From contig OY997654.1 in NCBI GenBank assembly GCA_963921795.1, forward strand, positions 1,381,867 to 1,445,866: a stretch of 64,000 nucleotides of DNA, given 5' to 3'. This DNA is from Nannobrachium achirus (taxonomy: Eukaryota > Chordata > Actinopteri > Myctophiformes > Myctophidae). The translations under genes and the position numbers were made by a program. Position 1 is the first letter of the stretch. Each line of letters starts with the position of its first letter. This document shows, piece after piece, positions 1 to 11,313 of this stretch. The notes under the pieces are model-generated. The model was given only the letters and a program-made list of their open reading frames with translations, was not told where the DNA came from and searched no databases.

Positions 1-105
1 ACAGCACTGTTCTGAGAACCCGTGGAAAGCTTTTCATCTCTGTCTTCCCAAAACCAGAGAAAGACACAATGGTCAGAAATAGGACTTTGTGAGGATAGAA
101 GGTGC
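1..105. repeat. Dispersed repeat fragment, copy 1
   Basis: About 100 bases that recur almost unchanged at 3315-3412 in the same orientation, with divergence only around the 'aatggtcagaaat'/'aatgtacataaat' segment and after 'gtgaggac'. No coding potential is seen. It may be the end of a longer element cut by the window edge, or one side of a local duplication. Family not recognised. Confidence 0.75.
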
Positions 106-183
106 CAGTGGGACCCCAAAAAAAGGTTTTAAAATAGAAAAAGTGAAAATTCATGGTGTAGGTCCTTTAAGATTTGTCAGAAA

Positions 184-256
184 CAGCAGATCTACCGGTA
201 CAAGCTCGCAAAGTGTTGCGATGTGAAGTGGTGTGAGCTTGTAGATTGTCTATTTT
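184..256. repeat. Degenerate copy of the shared hairpin
   Basis: Contains AGCAGATCTAC, then ACAAGCTCGCA, and on the other arm GTGAGCTTGTAGATTGTCTATTTT, so both arms of the window-wide hairpin are recognisable but separated by a diverged centre. No host element boundary is clear. Confidence 0.55.
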
Positions 257-389
257 GTTGTAGGGGTTAGCAAAGGGGCCACCAGCCAACTAAGTATATA
301 GTGGTTAGGCATTTGAGTTTACTGAAAACTACAGATTATATTTCTGTGGTGGCGGTCTGGGGTTGATTGAGGCTACCTCGTGTGATACA

Positions 390-644
390 GTAAATTGTCA
401 CTGTCTGGCAGAAACCTTGTATCCAAGTTTCAAATGTGTATGTTTTGTTTTGTTAAAGTAAAGCCCTGCTTCATCATACAAGACTGTTGCACAAAACTAG
501 TGAAAATAGCCGATCTGCAAGCACACAACGCCTCGCGACGCGAGGCGTTGTGTGCTTGCACATCGTCTATTTTCACTATTCTAGATCATTTTTAAAATGA
601 TAAATACAAAAGACATACAAGGTTTCCACCCGACAACAACGATA
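390..644. mobile_element. TA-flanked MITE 'D' with central hairpin
   Basis: Both ends carry the D terminal inverted repeat (GTCGGGTGGAAACCTTGTAT-like; left end somewhat diverged, 'CTGTCTGGCAGAAACC'; right end the complement of TCGTTGTTGTCGGGTGG next to TA). The shared hairpin sits at 500-577, with GCACAC/GTGTGC arm variant and centre CGCCTCGCGACGCGAGGCG. The two arms outside the hairpin are different sequences, so this is a MITE with a hairpin centre, not a simple foldback. No transposase is encoded. Confidence 0.7.
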
Positions 645-1423
645 TCCTATAGGGTTTTGAGACAACCTCTCCGGGCATGATCACCGGCCGCGGAAGAGAA
701 AAGCGGGGCAGGTGTTGCAAAATTGAACAGCTGCGACAGTAAATAAGGTTTATGTGGCACGGGGAGACCAGTCACTCATCGGTCTCCACGGCAACTGTGG
801 GCGTTGTTGATCCCTTGGGGAGGAAGAGGTGTCTCTTTCCTTCACGCCGCCGCGCTATAACTCTTCGCCGCACCAAATGGCCCCCACATCCAATTATAAT
901 CACAGTTGTTAAACAAAGACTTCCTTAATGAACAACACAGGCCATTGATGCTCAATTGAATCAAGACAAAATGATGCTACGGCGGTGCAAAGGGAGAAAG
1001 ACTCGCGCGGGCGGGCTAATGAAACTTCAGGAGCTTAAGATTTGGTTGCTGTTCAGGCAGAAACGGAAACCGAGTGAACTGGGTTCAAGTGAGCTTAAAG
1101 CAGTCAAGCTGATACTTAAACAAAATGTTCTTCACTGCCAGGAGAGGAGCTTGCTGGGGAGCCAGCAAACTAGCTTCACTTGGGGCTGTTTGCCAAGGCA
1201 CTGGATTTGGACCAGAATCACCTCCCTGCTATGAATCTGGAACAGCAATTATGTGTTGTGTTTGCTGTGTTATAGAGTATCACTCTCACAATATTCTTTT
1301 CGGGGGGGAAAATATAAACAATGTTGTCAATGACAGAGACGCTGCGATTGAGTTTTTTCTTCTGATCAGTGTGACACAACAGACTCCGACATTCTTCTAC
1401 CTTCACAAGATATTGTGAAGTTG
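645..1423. other. Unassigned sequence
   Basis: No gene, RNA or recognised repeat. Short open frames here lack family motifs and splice context. Confidence 0.5.
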
Positions 1424-1810
1424 TTTAGTTTTAGTCAACTGAAGAGTATTAGTTTTAATCAAATTTTAGTCGACTAAATATCATAAGATTTCAGGCGACT
1501 AAATCTACAGTTGATTTAGTCAACTGAAAATGCATTTTGGCAGGCCTTGATGGCATCGTAATGACTGATTTTACACTTGGCTGCGACGCGTTGTGAGCTT
1601 GTAGATCGGCTATTTTCAGCACGCAACACCTGAGAGCAACCAAACATAAAATGACCCTAACGTTTTAGTCTAGTTTTTATTTTGTTGACGAAATTGTCAG
1701 TAGGTATATTTTGTCTTAGTTTAAGTCATCATAGTTTAGTTTCTATTTCGTTCTGTCAGTGAACAAAAAAAAGAAAATCGTTGTAGTTTTAGTCAACGGA
1801 ATCAACACTG
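1424..1810 (-). mobile_element. hAT-like MITE, family C (copy 1)
   Basis: Family C is recognised by ends related to CAGTGTTGATTTTGTCGAC and by internal runs of ACTAAA/TTTAGTC. This copy reads in reverse, ending ATCAACACTG at 1810. It keeps only the right arm of the shared hairpin (1581-1620: GCGACGCGTTGTGAGC, then GTAGATCGGCTATTTTCAGC). Related copies are at 21738, 62037 and 63532. Left end is diverged. Confidence 0.65.
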
Positions 1811-2031
1811 GCCCTATTATGATCCAGGTCTTATGCCTTATGCCTTAACTTCTTTGCCTTTTTTTTACTATTTTGTTTTAGTTTTTTAAATATTTCAAAT
1901 AGCTGATCTGTAAGTTCACAACGTGCAGATGTAGATCAGCATTTGAAGTATTTAAAAATGTTTTCCAAAATAGTGAAAAAAAGGTAAAGAAGTTAAGGCA
2001 TAAGGCATAAGACCTGGATCATAATAGGGCC
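1811..2031. mobile_element. Palindromic MITE with long inverted repeats
   Basis: Arms of about 70 bp (from GGCCCTATTATGATCC at the left to GGATCATAATAGGGCC at the right) are nearly perfect complements, including the doubled TTATGCCTTATGCC. The centre (1894-1948) is a weak version of the shared hairpin: AATAGCTGATCTGTAAG and GTAGATCAGCATTT. Family not named. Confidence 0.75.
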
Positions 2032-2090
2032 CTGATTGTTATAAGAAATGCATTAATTCATAGCCTGGTACATGAGTAGTCAAAATGCGT

Positions 2091-2415
2091 TTAAAGGAGT
2101 AGTTCACCCCCAAAATGACTTTTTTTTCTATTGATTAGTCATGCCATGGAGACTAGAGTTCAATAATATTTTTAGTTTTTTGTCGCATTCCTAAGACAAA
2201 AATGTGATAACAATACATTTACCCCCATTCGTTCCGGATGGTGACCCGTTTCGAAACGGGTCACCATCCGGAATCAATGGGGGTAAATTTACTCGAATCA
2301 AATTTTTGTCTTAGGAATGTGACAAAAACCAAAAAATATTATTGAACTCTAGTCTCCATGGCATGACTAATCAATAGGAAAAAAAAGTCATTTTGGGGGT
2401 GAACTACTCCTTTAA
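2091..2415. mobile_element. TTAA-flanked foldback MITE (Angel-like)
   Basis: A near-perfect palindrome of 325 bp starting TTAAAGGAGTAGTTCACCCC and ending with its complement; the symmetry continues to the centre around CGTTTCGAAACG. TTAA ends with AAAGG termini resemble the Angel-type palindromic MITEs described from zebrafish; that assignment is from memory of the terminus. It does not carry the shared hairpin core. Confidence 0.8.
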
Positions 2416-3009
2416 CAGTTTGGCTGCTCTTTGGTAGCCAAACACGTTCACAGACGAGATAAGGTTTCCATGGTAACACGCATCTCAGACGCTTGCTACG
2501 GGTGCTGGTGAAAGAAAAAACTGCATACGTCATGACGCAACGCAGCCAGAAGCAACCGAGAGCGGCCATTATCCATTGACTCCTATTCTATACTGAAACA
2601 TAAAAACGGCTTTATCTCGAAATAAGGTGCAAATAACGCAGAGGAGGCCGAGATCAGCTTGTCTTCACGGCGACACTATGCCGTGATGGTCGGCCCCGGT
2701 TAGGATTTTAGTTTTCGCGACCGTTTGTAAACAAACAGATCTCCTTCCTGGATCGTCAGTGTATACCCACGTGCACACGCACGGAGCTTCCGGGGCTCTT
2801 CAAAATAAAGCGCAAGTGAATGGTGGCGTCCTGAGTGTTAAAGGGCCTACAACATGCTTTTAAAACTATATTTTTTGTATAAATATATGCTCAAAATTGA
2901 GTCTTAACCCTCAACAAACACTCTGACCATTCTTTTTGTTTGTTCTAGCTCTACTATAATGAGGCTCTCCAGCTGCAATACCAAAACGGCCTCTGTTTGC
3001 TCAGGGGCG
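2416..3009. other. Unassigned sequence
   Basis: No gene or repeat recognised. Confidence 0.5.
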
Positions 3010-3270
3010 CATCTAGTGGGGTTTTTCCAGAAAAAAAAGAAGTTTTTTGAAAAAAAAAGTTTTTTGAAAAAGTGTTTTGAAAAAAAAAAAAAAAGTTTTG
3101 TGAAAAAAAAAGTTTTTTGAAAAAAAAAAGTTTTTGAAAAAAAAAGTTTTTTGAAAAAAAAAGTTGAAAAAAAAATTGAATTTTTTTTTTTAATTTTTTT
3201 TGACTTTTTGACAGTTTTTGTTTAAATTTGAAAAAAATTCTTTTTGAAAAAAATTTTTTTGACTGAAAAA
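3010..3270. repeat. A/T-rich imperfect tandem array
   Basis: Repeats of a unit like AGTTTTTTGAAAAAAAA of variable length (about 14-18 bases), becoming T-rich and then A-rich to the right. Low-complexity expansion; no function seen. Confidence 0.85.
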
Positions 3271-3314
3271 AAAAACGGGAAACGCGTGTGACGTCACATG
3301 CGTCAACTCTCAGA

Positions 3315-3412
3315 ACAGCACTGTTCTGAGAACCCGTGGAAAGCTTTTCATCTCTGTCTTCCCAAAACCAGAGAAAGACACAATGTACATAAATAGGACT
3401 TTGTGAGGACTA
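3315..3412. repeat. Dispersed repeat fragment, copy 2
   Basis: Direct copy of 1-105. It is preceded by CTCAGAACAG, so its start forms a short near-palindrome with CTGTTCTGAG. Confidence 0.75.
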
Positions 3413-3929
3413 GCTCTTACCCGTTCAAAGATATGAGCTCCGAAATGATGTGCAGTGTGTGGGTTATGGGATGTGCACTGTGCACACAGTATGAGGGATG
3501 GAAAGTAACTTTAACTGGTGCTTGCATGCTAATATGTAGGAGCATCAATGTAAGAAATACCCGTTCCATTTAACGGCTACAGAGATACTGTGTACCGATC
3601 TGCATGATTTTTGGACAACATCTGTAACAGGGCCAGAACTCATTCATTAAATCCAAAGTGCTTTTTTGGGGGAATCTGCATTGACTGTCAAATCAATGCC
3701 AGTGCAGAGCTGAGGAAACTCCCCGCGGGGCAGAGCAACCAGCGTTCCTCTTGTTTCCCTGTTGATCTCTCCCTGTTTGACATGTCCCGTTTCCTTCCCT
3801 GACTCCTTCAAAGGCCAGTCCCTGACAGGTTCATTTGAGCCATTTCTTTAAGGGAGACATGAATGTAGTTGTTTGCAGGGGTGTCGCACCAAATGCTGGG
3901 CCCTGGGTAGTGGGTACAAGGATTCACTG
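3413..3929. other. Unassigned sequence
   Basis: No gene or repeat recognised. Confidence 0.5.
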
Positions 3930-4347
3930 GATTATTTTGTGCTTTAACTATTGAAAAATAGCAGATATACAAGCTCACAGCGCGGCACCGAGTGCCGCGC
4001 TGCGAGCTTGTAGATCTGCTAATTTTGAAATATTTAAAATCCTTCTAAGGTTTTATGAAAAACCTACGTTTCTATGTCAGTGGTGCTCAAACCTTGTGAA
4101 GGACCACCAAAATGATATGTATTTGGCCATGGACCCCCGTCTCAAAATATTTAGTTCCAGGGACCCCCCCAGAAGCAAAATTGGAGTTTCAAATGTCCGC
4201 TTAAAAAAATACACAAAGATTTGCACACATTTTCACGACTTTCCAAAAATAGCAGATCTGCAAGCTCTCAGCGCGGCACTCGGTGCCACGCTGTGAGCTT
4301 GCATATCTGCTATTTTTCAGCAGCTAAAGTATACAATAATTAAGGCC
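3930..4347. mobile_element. Family A element, degraded copy
   Basis: Carries the two inverted hairpins typical of family A (3955-4027 and 4245-4317) and the internal GTCAGTGGTGCTCAAACC...GGACCCCC segment, but the terminal CCCATTTAG sequences are lost. The left hairpin reads GATATAC...GTAGATC and the right one GATCTGC...GCATATC, so they are reverse complements of each other. Confidence 0.75.
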
Positions 4348-4711
4348 CCTCCACCTTGGGCCCTAGTAACTCAGTCCCACTTTTCCCCCCCTTGTGACGC
4401 CCCTGTTTGTTTGAATGGAGTCCCTTTGGACCAGCGAGTGGTGGTGGCATGGCTTCCTGCACATCGGGGCCAGTTCACGGTTGCTATGCGTGGAAGCATT
4501 GTGGCGTCTCCCCCGTCATCTGACCTCCTCGTCCAAGATGAATTAGCCATTGGACGAGCGCGTGCTTTTTTTCCGACCGCATTCACTGTGAAAGGAATAG
4601 ACGCCAGGGGAACGTGTCAAAGTGAAGCGAGCCTTGTAACCTTTTCTGATGTAAATGGCGTGATTTTACTGGAGGACCCAAGTGGGAGCGCTGTGTGTGC
4701 ATGTGCATTAT
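4348..4711. other. Unassigned sequence
   Basis: Contains an open frame on the plus strand from about 4411, but it has no recognisable domain, and it runs into the repeat at 4712. Not called as a gene. Confidence 0.45.
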
Positions 4712-5580
4712 TAGGGCATTCACGAATAGTGATTTTTTTAGTATTCGAATTATTCAACCTCAAAGTATTCGAATAGTCGAATATTCGAGAGGCGAACATT
4801 GTGAAAATAGCCAATCTACATGCTCACAACGCCTCGCAACAAGGCGTTGTGAGCATGTAGATCAGCTATTTTCACAATATGTATCTGCGGAACAGAGTCA
4901 CATGTAATGCCTACAATTCCAAGTGCTTGTCAGGGTGGGGGTCCCCAGTTCTAATATGTTTATTTTGGGTGTCACAGCCTAAAAAGGTTAGAGAACCCCT
5001 GGTATAGAGCATTAACAAATTCATCCACCAGGGGCATTGACAACTCATTCTTATGACTTCCTATCTAGCCAAGCTTTATAAACTATATGTATTTTTAAAG
5101 AGAAAACAATAAAAAATAATAATAATAATAAATAAGCGAATATTCTGCTTCGGTGAACAATGTCGAATAGTGACTTTGATATTCGAATAGTCGAACGCGA
5201 GGAGTTGTGAGCATGTAGATCAGCTATTTTCACAATATTTATCTGCGGAACAGAGTCACATTAAATGTAATACCTTCAATTCCAAGTTCTTTTCAGGGTG
5301 GGGGTCCCCAGTTCAAATACGTTTAGTTTGGGGGTCACGGCCTAAAAAGGTTTGAGAACCCCTGGTATAGAGCATTAACAAATTCATCCACCAGGGGCAT
5401 TGACAACTCATTCTTATGAATACCTATCTAGCCAAGCCTTATAAACTATATATATTTTTAAAGAGAAAACAATAAAAAAAAAAAATCTAAATAAGCGAAT
5501 ATTCTACTTCGGTGAACAATGTTGAATCGTGACTTTGATATTCGAATAGTCGAATATTCGAATATTCGGTGAATGCCCTA
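4712..5580 (+). mobile_element. hAT-like MITE, family B, compound copy
   Basis: Family B has ends TAGGGCATTCACGAATA and GGTGAATGCCCTA and several internal TATTCGAA/TTCGAATA palindromes. Here two partial copies are joined near 5195: the first has a complete hairpin (4798-4878, ACATGC/GCATGT variant), the second only the right arm (5196-5238). The inner GGTTCTCAAACC-related segment and the tail from ATTAACAAATTCATCC are present twice. Likely product of unequal recombination between two copies. Confidence 0.75.
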
Positions 5581-6294
5581 AGTGTGCAACATACTCATTT
5601 AACGGCATATAGGTCCAGTGCGGTTTCCTCATATCATTGACATTTACCTGACATACTGTTCTGCAGTAAACATAGTCTTTAACTGTGAGTGTACAAATGC
5701 AATCAAATAGACCCATATGAGTTAATTTACCCATTTATAGCCTAATGGATAAATTCACACTGATGATTTTAATGTGTACAGAACATTGCATTATGCAACG
5801 TTTTACATTGGCCTGACAGGAACTATACCAGGCGATTAATTGTATTGGTAGAATGCATAATTACTGAAGCATTTAACACAAACTTCAAACAACATAATGA
5901 CACTTAGGCCTACCTTGATTTGAAATGCATTTTTTATGACTGTATTATATTCTCTCCGGAGTCCACTTATTACATGCACTGCACCGCAGACACATAACAA
6001 GAGTCCTTCACTTAACAGAACTGGAGCACTAAACAGCTTTGCTAAGTCATTTCTCTGCATTTCATCATATTTGAGTGTCCAAAGTAACTGGCTCTCTAAA
6101 GCTGTGGACATGGATTCACACCTTTTTTGAGGGAGGACAAAGGAGGCACCAATAACATAAAAGTAACCACCAGGCAATTCAAACTAAGCTTATTCTACTC
6201 ATACACTAAACAGTAGTTGTCATGAGGATATGAGGAAATCATTTTTAAACAGTAAACGTCGGTTTACTCTTTGTGTGAAAGACAGCTCATTCTA
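5581..6294. other. Unassigned sequence
   Basis: No gene or repeat recognised; open frames on either strand lack motifs. Confidence 0.5.
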
Positions 6295-6298
6295 TTAA

Positions 6299-6843
6299 CC
6301 CATTTAGAATTATTGTATGCTTTAGCTATTGAAAAATAGCAGATATACAAGCTCACAGCGCGGCACCGAGTGCCGCGCTGCGGGCTTGTAGATCTGCTAT
6401 TTTTGAAAAATCGTGAAAATTCGAATTTTGACCCGATTCTATAAGTGTGTCTTTTGAGTCCTTCTAAGATTTTTTTGAAAAACATATGTTTCTATGTTAG
6501 CAATCTGGCCAGCCATCGTCAAAGAAAAGGTCCTTTTCACTTATCTGGAGCTCAGTTAGTCTGTTCTTGAGAGACTACTATGTCAGTGGTTCTCAAACCT
6601 TTTCATGTGAAGGACCCCCAAAATGATATGTATTTGGTCACGGACCCGCATCTCAAAATATTTAGTTCCAGGGACCACCCAGAAGCAAAATTTTAGATAC
6701 AAACGTTCGCACACATTTTCACAACTTTTTCAAAAATTGCAGATCTACAAGCTCGCGGCGTGGCACTCGGTGCCGTGCTGTGAGTTTGTATATCTGCTAT
6801 TTTTCACTGGTTAAAGCATTCAATAATTCTAGGCCTAAATGGG
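6299..6843. mobile_element. Family A element with TTAA duplication
   Basis: 545 bp starting CCCATTTAGAAT and ending CCTAAATGGG, flanked on both sides by TTAA (6295-6298 and 6844-6847), the duplication typical of piggyBac-like elements. Each terminal inverted repeat contains a hairpin (6330-6405 and 6732-6806), the right one being the reverse complement of the left. No open frame of interest, so non-autonomous. Confidence 0.85.
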
Positions 6844-6847
6844 TTAA

Positions 6848-7496
6848 AAAAAGGGGGGGGGGGGGAAATAACAGAAAGGAGTGGTTTGGTGAAAATTAGA
6901 TATGCAGACAGACATTGTTGAACTTAGATTGCTACCAATCAACATTATATTCATTATTTGCATATCATTGATTCAGCTCTGTCTTACAAGGTCAAAGCTC
7001 TATTACACCTACAGTACATGCTTGTAGTAAATAATCCATCACTTAAATGATTCCTTAGGGATAACTAGCAAGTGTATCGATAAATTATTAATTATTAGTG
7101 ATAAAGGGCGGGAATAATTCCTATTCTTATTATTATTTTTATGTTTTTTGTGCATTGGTTGAAGGACATAAAATAAGCAAGCTGTTTGGTGGCTTGTCCA
7201 ACAAGCCTCTGGCCATGTTGTAATGAAATTCCTGGCATTCTAAATATATGGCGGCAAATAATTATACTGAAACAGGGCTCGCAGTTAAAAATAAGAGAGA
7301 ATGTGGTGCACATACATAGTGGATGCTGGTTTCTATGACAATGTGCAATGTTACTGTTATTTAGTTTATATTTTTGTATGCTGTGGCCATTACTGTATGT
7401 GCTGCCCTGCTTATCATGTTTTAACAACAACAATGTGGTAACTTTAGCAACTTAGAAATTAAAAAAACAATAGAAAATACATTCTGAACAATATCT
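6848..7496. other. Unassigned sequence with short G run
   Basis: A run of about 13 G lies at 6854-6866. No gene or repeat recognised in the rest. Confidence 0.5.
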
Positions 7497-7500
7497 TTAA

Positions 7501-8097
7501 CCCATTTAGAACGGGTACACATTTCGTGTATCATTATTTTATGCTTTAACTATTGAAACATAGCAGATATACAAGCTCACAGCGTGGCACCGAGTGCCGC
7601 GCTGCGAGCTTGTAGATCTGCTATTTTTGAAAAATCATGAAAATTAGAATTTTGACCCAATTCCATAAGTGTCTTTTGAATCCTTCTAAGGTTTTTTTTG
7701 AAAAAGCTATGTTTCTATGTCAGCAATCTGGCCAGCCATCGTCAAAGAAAAGGTCCTTTTCACTTAACTGGAGCTCAGTTAGTCTGTTCTTGAGAGACTA
7801 CTATGTCAGTGGTTCTCAAACCTTTTCATGTGAAGGACCCCCAAATTGATATTTATTTGGCCACGGACCCCCATCTCAAAATATCTAGTTCCAGGGACCA
7901 CCCCCAGAAGCAAAATTTGAGTTACAAACGTTCGCTTTGAAAATACATATATTCAAAGATTTGCACACATTTTCATGACTTTTTCAAAAATAGCAGATCT
8001 ACAAGCTTGCAGCGCGGCACTCGGTGCCGCGCTGTGAGCTTGTATATCTGCTATTTTTCACTGGTTAAAGCATTCAATAATTCTAGGCCTAAATGGG
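7501..8097. mobile_element. Family A element, near-complete
   Basis: Starts CCCATTTAGAACGG, ends CCTAAATGGG; TTAA at 7497-7500 on the left and TTTAA on the right. Hairpins at 7553-7629 and 7986-8059 in inverted orientation, both with the GGCACCGAGTGCC/GGCACTCGGTGCC centre. The interior is about 90% alike to the copies at 6299, 10173, 32995 and 54049 by eye. Confidence 0.85.
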
Positions 8098-8102
8098 TTT
8101 AA

Positions 8103-8568
8103 AGTACAAGCCAAAAGGCTTTGCACTGCAGCATCAGAGACCAAGGGAATTATACAATAATTTATGTCAGGAAGGGTTTAGTTAGCATGCCATGCTAGCT
8201 CCCACTGATCCATCTCTCTTGTTTTTACGCACAGCGATAGGACTATACAAAGACTCCGATTCGCCAAGCATATCCACTTATCTTATACACATTCAACAAA
8301 CCCATTGGAGCATGCTCACGCATTCATTAACGGTCTCAAGTGGACTTGAGTCCTAAAGGCATAGAGAACATCATAACTTATGGATTGCTAGAGAGTCAGC
8401 AGTATTCTAAAGAAAGTTCAATTCAAATTCGAGCTTATGTTTTTCTATAATAGGCTTGATATCGTAGTGACACTATTTCTTTGAATCCCTTCTCGTCGCC
8501 TATTTTGATAGACGCTACTTATGCAGATATATGTTGGTTACTTGTCACAATTTTCTTGACTGCACGTT
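8103..8568. other. Unassigned sequence
   Basis: No gene or repeat recognised. Confidence 0.5.
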
Positions 8569-8576
8569 GTTTAGAC

Positions 8577-9134
8577 CAGGGGTTCCCAAACTTTTTTGTC
8601 TCAGGGCACCCCATGAATATTGTTTTAATCCGAGGCACCCCTACATTATATTTGTCACTCCCAGCACCTTATATTTATGGCATATTGTCGTTGTCGGGTG
8701 GAAACCTTGTATGTCCAAAACCGTTCGTTTTGTATTTATCATCTATAAAATGTACCAAACTAGTGAAAACAGCAGATCTACAAGCACACAGTGCTTGTAG
8801 ATCGGCTGTTTTCACTAGTTTTGTGCGACAGTCTTGTATGATGAAGCAGGGCTTTGCTTTACCAAAAGACGTACACATTTGAAACTTGGAAATACAAGGT
8901 TTCTGCCCGACAGTGACGGTATTTTAGTGACTATGATGCGAGGAAAACGTTGAGATAATAGCCATTTTGGTTAGAACTGACTGAAAATAACTTTGTACTT
9001 CAAGTTTAAAATGATACTAAATATTTTTTCAAGTGAATTCCAAATATTATCAAATGATCTCGCGGAGTCGCGGCACCCCTGGACTGCCGTCGCGGCACCC
9101 CAGGGTGCCCCATCACCCACTTCGAAAACCCCTG
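8577..9134 (+). mobile_element. hAT-like element interrupted by MITE 'D'
   Basis: Ends CAGGGGTTCCCAAAC and AAAACCCCTG, flanked by GTTTAGAC (8569-8576) and GTTTAAAC (9135-9142), a 7/8 match for an 8-bp hAT duplication. The element at 36935-37225 is an uninterrupted relative in reverse orientation. Against it, this copy carries an extra 235 bp (8685-8919). Confidence 0.85.
8685..8919. mobile_element. MITE 'D' nested in hAT, TA duplication
   Basis: The uninterrupted relative reads (reverse complement) GCATATTTTAGC at this point, whereas here CA-TA precedes and TA-TTTTAG follows the insert, giving a TA target duplication as in Tc1/mariner-like transposition. Termini are TTGTCGTTGTCGGGTGGAAA and the complement of CCGTCACTGTCGGGCAGAAA. 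The hairpin (8759-8818) has lost its GC centre and keeps ACTAGTGAAAACAGCAGATC-type arms. This is the best proof in the window that a hairpin carrier moved. Confidence 0.85.
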
Positions 9135-9142
9135 GTTTAAAC

Positions 9143-10168
9143 AAATGCAGTTTTGACGTTTACTTTAGGCCTATATCCTATAGTTTCTTTGAAGCACTAC
9201 AATGTTTTCTACTTACTCTCTACTTATATGACCGTCATTTGTTGAGTTAATGCCATGCGATCTGATCCCTCACTCGAGCCGCGAGTGGCCTCTATATGAG
9301 CATCTGCTAAATGCCTAAATTGTAAATTATGATTGTAAATTGTATTGTAGCATATAAAACCATACTCCATCCATCAAACCATTTGCACTTAAACTGACTT
9401 CCTCTCCACACACACTCAGCAATAAAGCCACCAAACACAGGGCCTAATTAGGCCAAAAGTCGTATAAATGCATGGCCTAAAACCTTCCCATTGTTGAAGC
9501 CGATGGCAAGTATGCTATGCATGCCATTTCATGAAACGAGTTTAATCAAAGTACAGATGCATATTCACAAAATTGATACAGCATTCCCCTTTGTTTTAAC
9601 AATGGATTCTTTTCAGAATTGCGAGCATTTTATATCTTATAAAGCCATGGTTGCAGCCAGCGCGTGCCAGGGTGCCAACATCTTTGCCAACAAGCCCATG
9701 ATTCTGTAAACCCTGACAAGAGCATCAAGGGAAAGGGGTCTTGATCTATTATTTCACACGATCATCTTCATTCCAAGCCGTAACTGTATGACTAATTGGT
9801 TGGTGTATGTTCTCATTTCAAACACAGGCAGTTGGTGTTGACTTTGCGCAGCAGGGGAGCGACACAGCAGTGATGTCAAGGAGGTGGCCTAAGAACTGTG
9901 TAGAAGCTACTATCACAATGAAGAACAGCCATCTTGTATATATAGCTCTGAGCACATCAAAGTAGCGTCAGAGTGGGTGATGAAACGGCAGAGAAGAATA
10001 ACTGAATAACTCATAAAATGTATGTTCTGGCTCCAGTAACAGTACCACTGAAGCCCTTCTGGGCGCTTGTAGATTTTTTTTTTTCACTTTTTCATTTTAG
10101 AAACAGGGTTTAAGTGGTTAATTTATCCAACTTTGCAGTGATATATCTCAGCTTTTTGTGATATTGTA
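9143..10168. other. Mostly unassigned; SINE-like tail
   Basis: At about 9290-9345 the words GAGCATCTGCTAAATGCCTA followed by TGTAAATT repeats resemble the tail shared by many teleost SINE/LINE 3' ends. The rest shows no gene or repeat I recognise. Confidence 0.4.
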
Positions 10169-10172
10169 TTAA

Positions 10173-10757
10173 CCCATTTAGAACGGATACACATTATGGT
10201 GTATCATTATTTTATGCTTTAACTACTGAAAAAATAGCAGATATACAAGCTCAAAGCGCGGCACCGAGTGCCACGCTGCGAGCTTGTAGATCTGCTATTT
10301 TTGAAAAATCGTGAAAATTAGAATTTTGACCTTATTCTATAAGTGTCTTTTGAATCCTTCTAAGACTTTTTGAAAAAAAACCTATGTTTCTGTCAGCAAT
10401 CTGGCTAGCCATCGTCAAAGAAAAGGTCCTTTTCACTTAACTGGAGCTCAGTTAGTCTGTTCTTGAGAGACTACCATGTCAGTGGTTCTCAAACCTTTTC
10501 CTGTGAAGGACCCCCAAAATGATATGTATTTGGCCACGGACCCCCATCTCAAAATATCTAGTTCCAGGGACCAACCAGAAGCAAAATTTTAGTTACAAAC
10601 GTTCGCTTTGAAAATACATATAGTCAAAAGATTTTCACGACTTTTTCAAAAATAGCAGATCTACAAGCTCGCAGCGCGGCATTCGGTGCCGCGCTGCGAG
10701 CTTGTATATCTGATATGTTTCACTGGTTAAAGCATTCAATAATTCTAGGCCCTAAAT
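10173..10757. mobile_element. Family A element
   Basis: Starts CCCATTTAGAACGG after TTAA (10169-10172); right end decayed to CCCTAAAT followed by TTAA. Hairpins at 10227-10304 and 10645-10722, inverted relative to each other. Interior shared with the other family A copies. Confidence 0.8.
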
Positions 10758-10981
10758 TTAATACCCAAGAAGAGAGAAATCATCTTTGTGCCTCCACAGG
10801 GAGGACAGAGGTTAAGGTCAGTGAGAGGGTGGTGTCCCTGAAGCAAAACCTAATTCAATATCTTGCCCAAGGTCACAACAGAGAGGGTCACACGGATCAC
10901 ATGTGGGACTTTGTGATTACAGCACATCCCCTCTGACTGACTCACACACACAGTGTGATTCTTACAATGCTTAGTGGGACC

Positions 10982-11070
10982 CAGGGGCGTCAATTGGGTA
11001 TGGCAGGGGTATGCAGCTGCCATACCCTGGGTACAGGGGGGAAAATAAAAGTTACTTTTATTTTTTAACA
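10982..11070 (+). mobile_element. hAT-like family G, 5' fragment
   Basis: CAGGGGCGTCAATTGGGTAT through the CTGCCATACCCTGG segment matches the left end of family G (complete copies at 37677, 45145, 49149). The remainder of the element is missing. Confidence 0.7.
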
Positions 11071-11313
11071 GTCACAAAAGAGAAACCTTCTTGCTCAAAC
11101 ACTGTCTTTACCTGACAGCAATAATAAACCGTCAAAAAGGCAATTTGTCAATCTCCAGATAACAACTTCATCAACAATATGATCTCACAAGGGTCTGACT
11201 AATATGATCCAGAAATGCTACCTCTTCACTGGGTTTAATCTTGGTGTAGGTGCTCTGGGACCCTTCTTGTTTCACTCTACACCATATTTGCCATAAAGTT
11301 AGCTGAACATAGC

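Noticed and set aside
4411-4776. A 121-codon plus-strand frame as a host exon
   Set aside because: No recognisable domain or splice sites, and its 3' part reads into the left end of a family B element.
5836-6177. A 113-codon minus-strand frame as a small gene
   Set aside because: No family resemblance, no promoter or splice context, and length within chance for this base composition.
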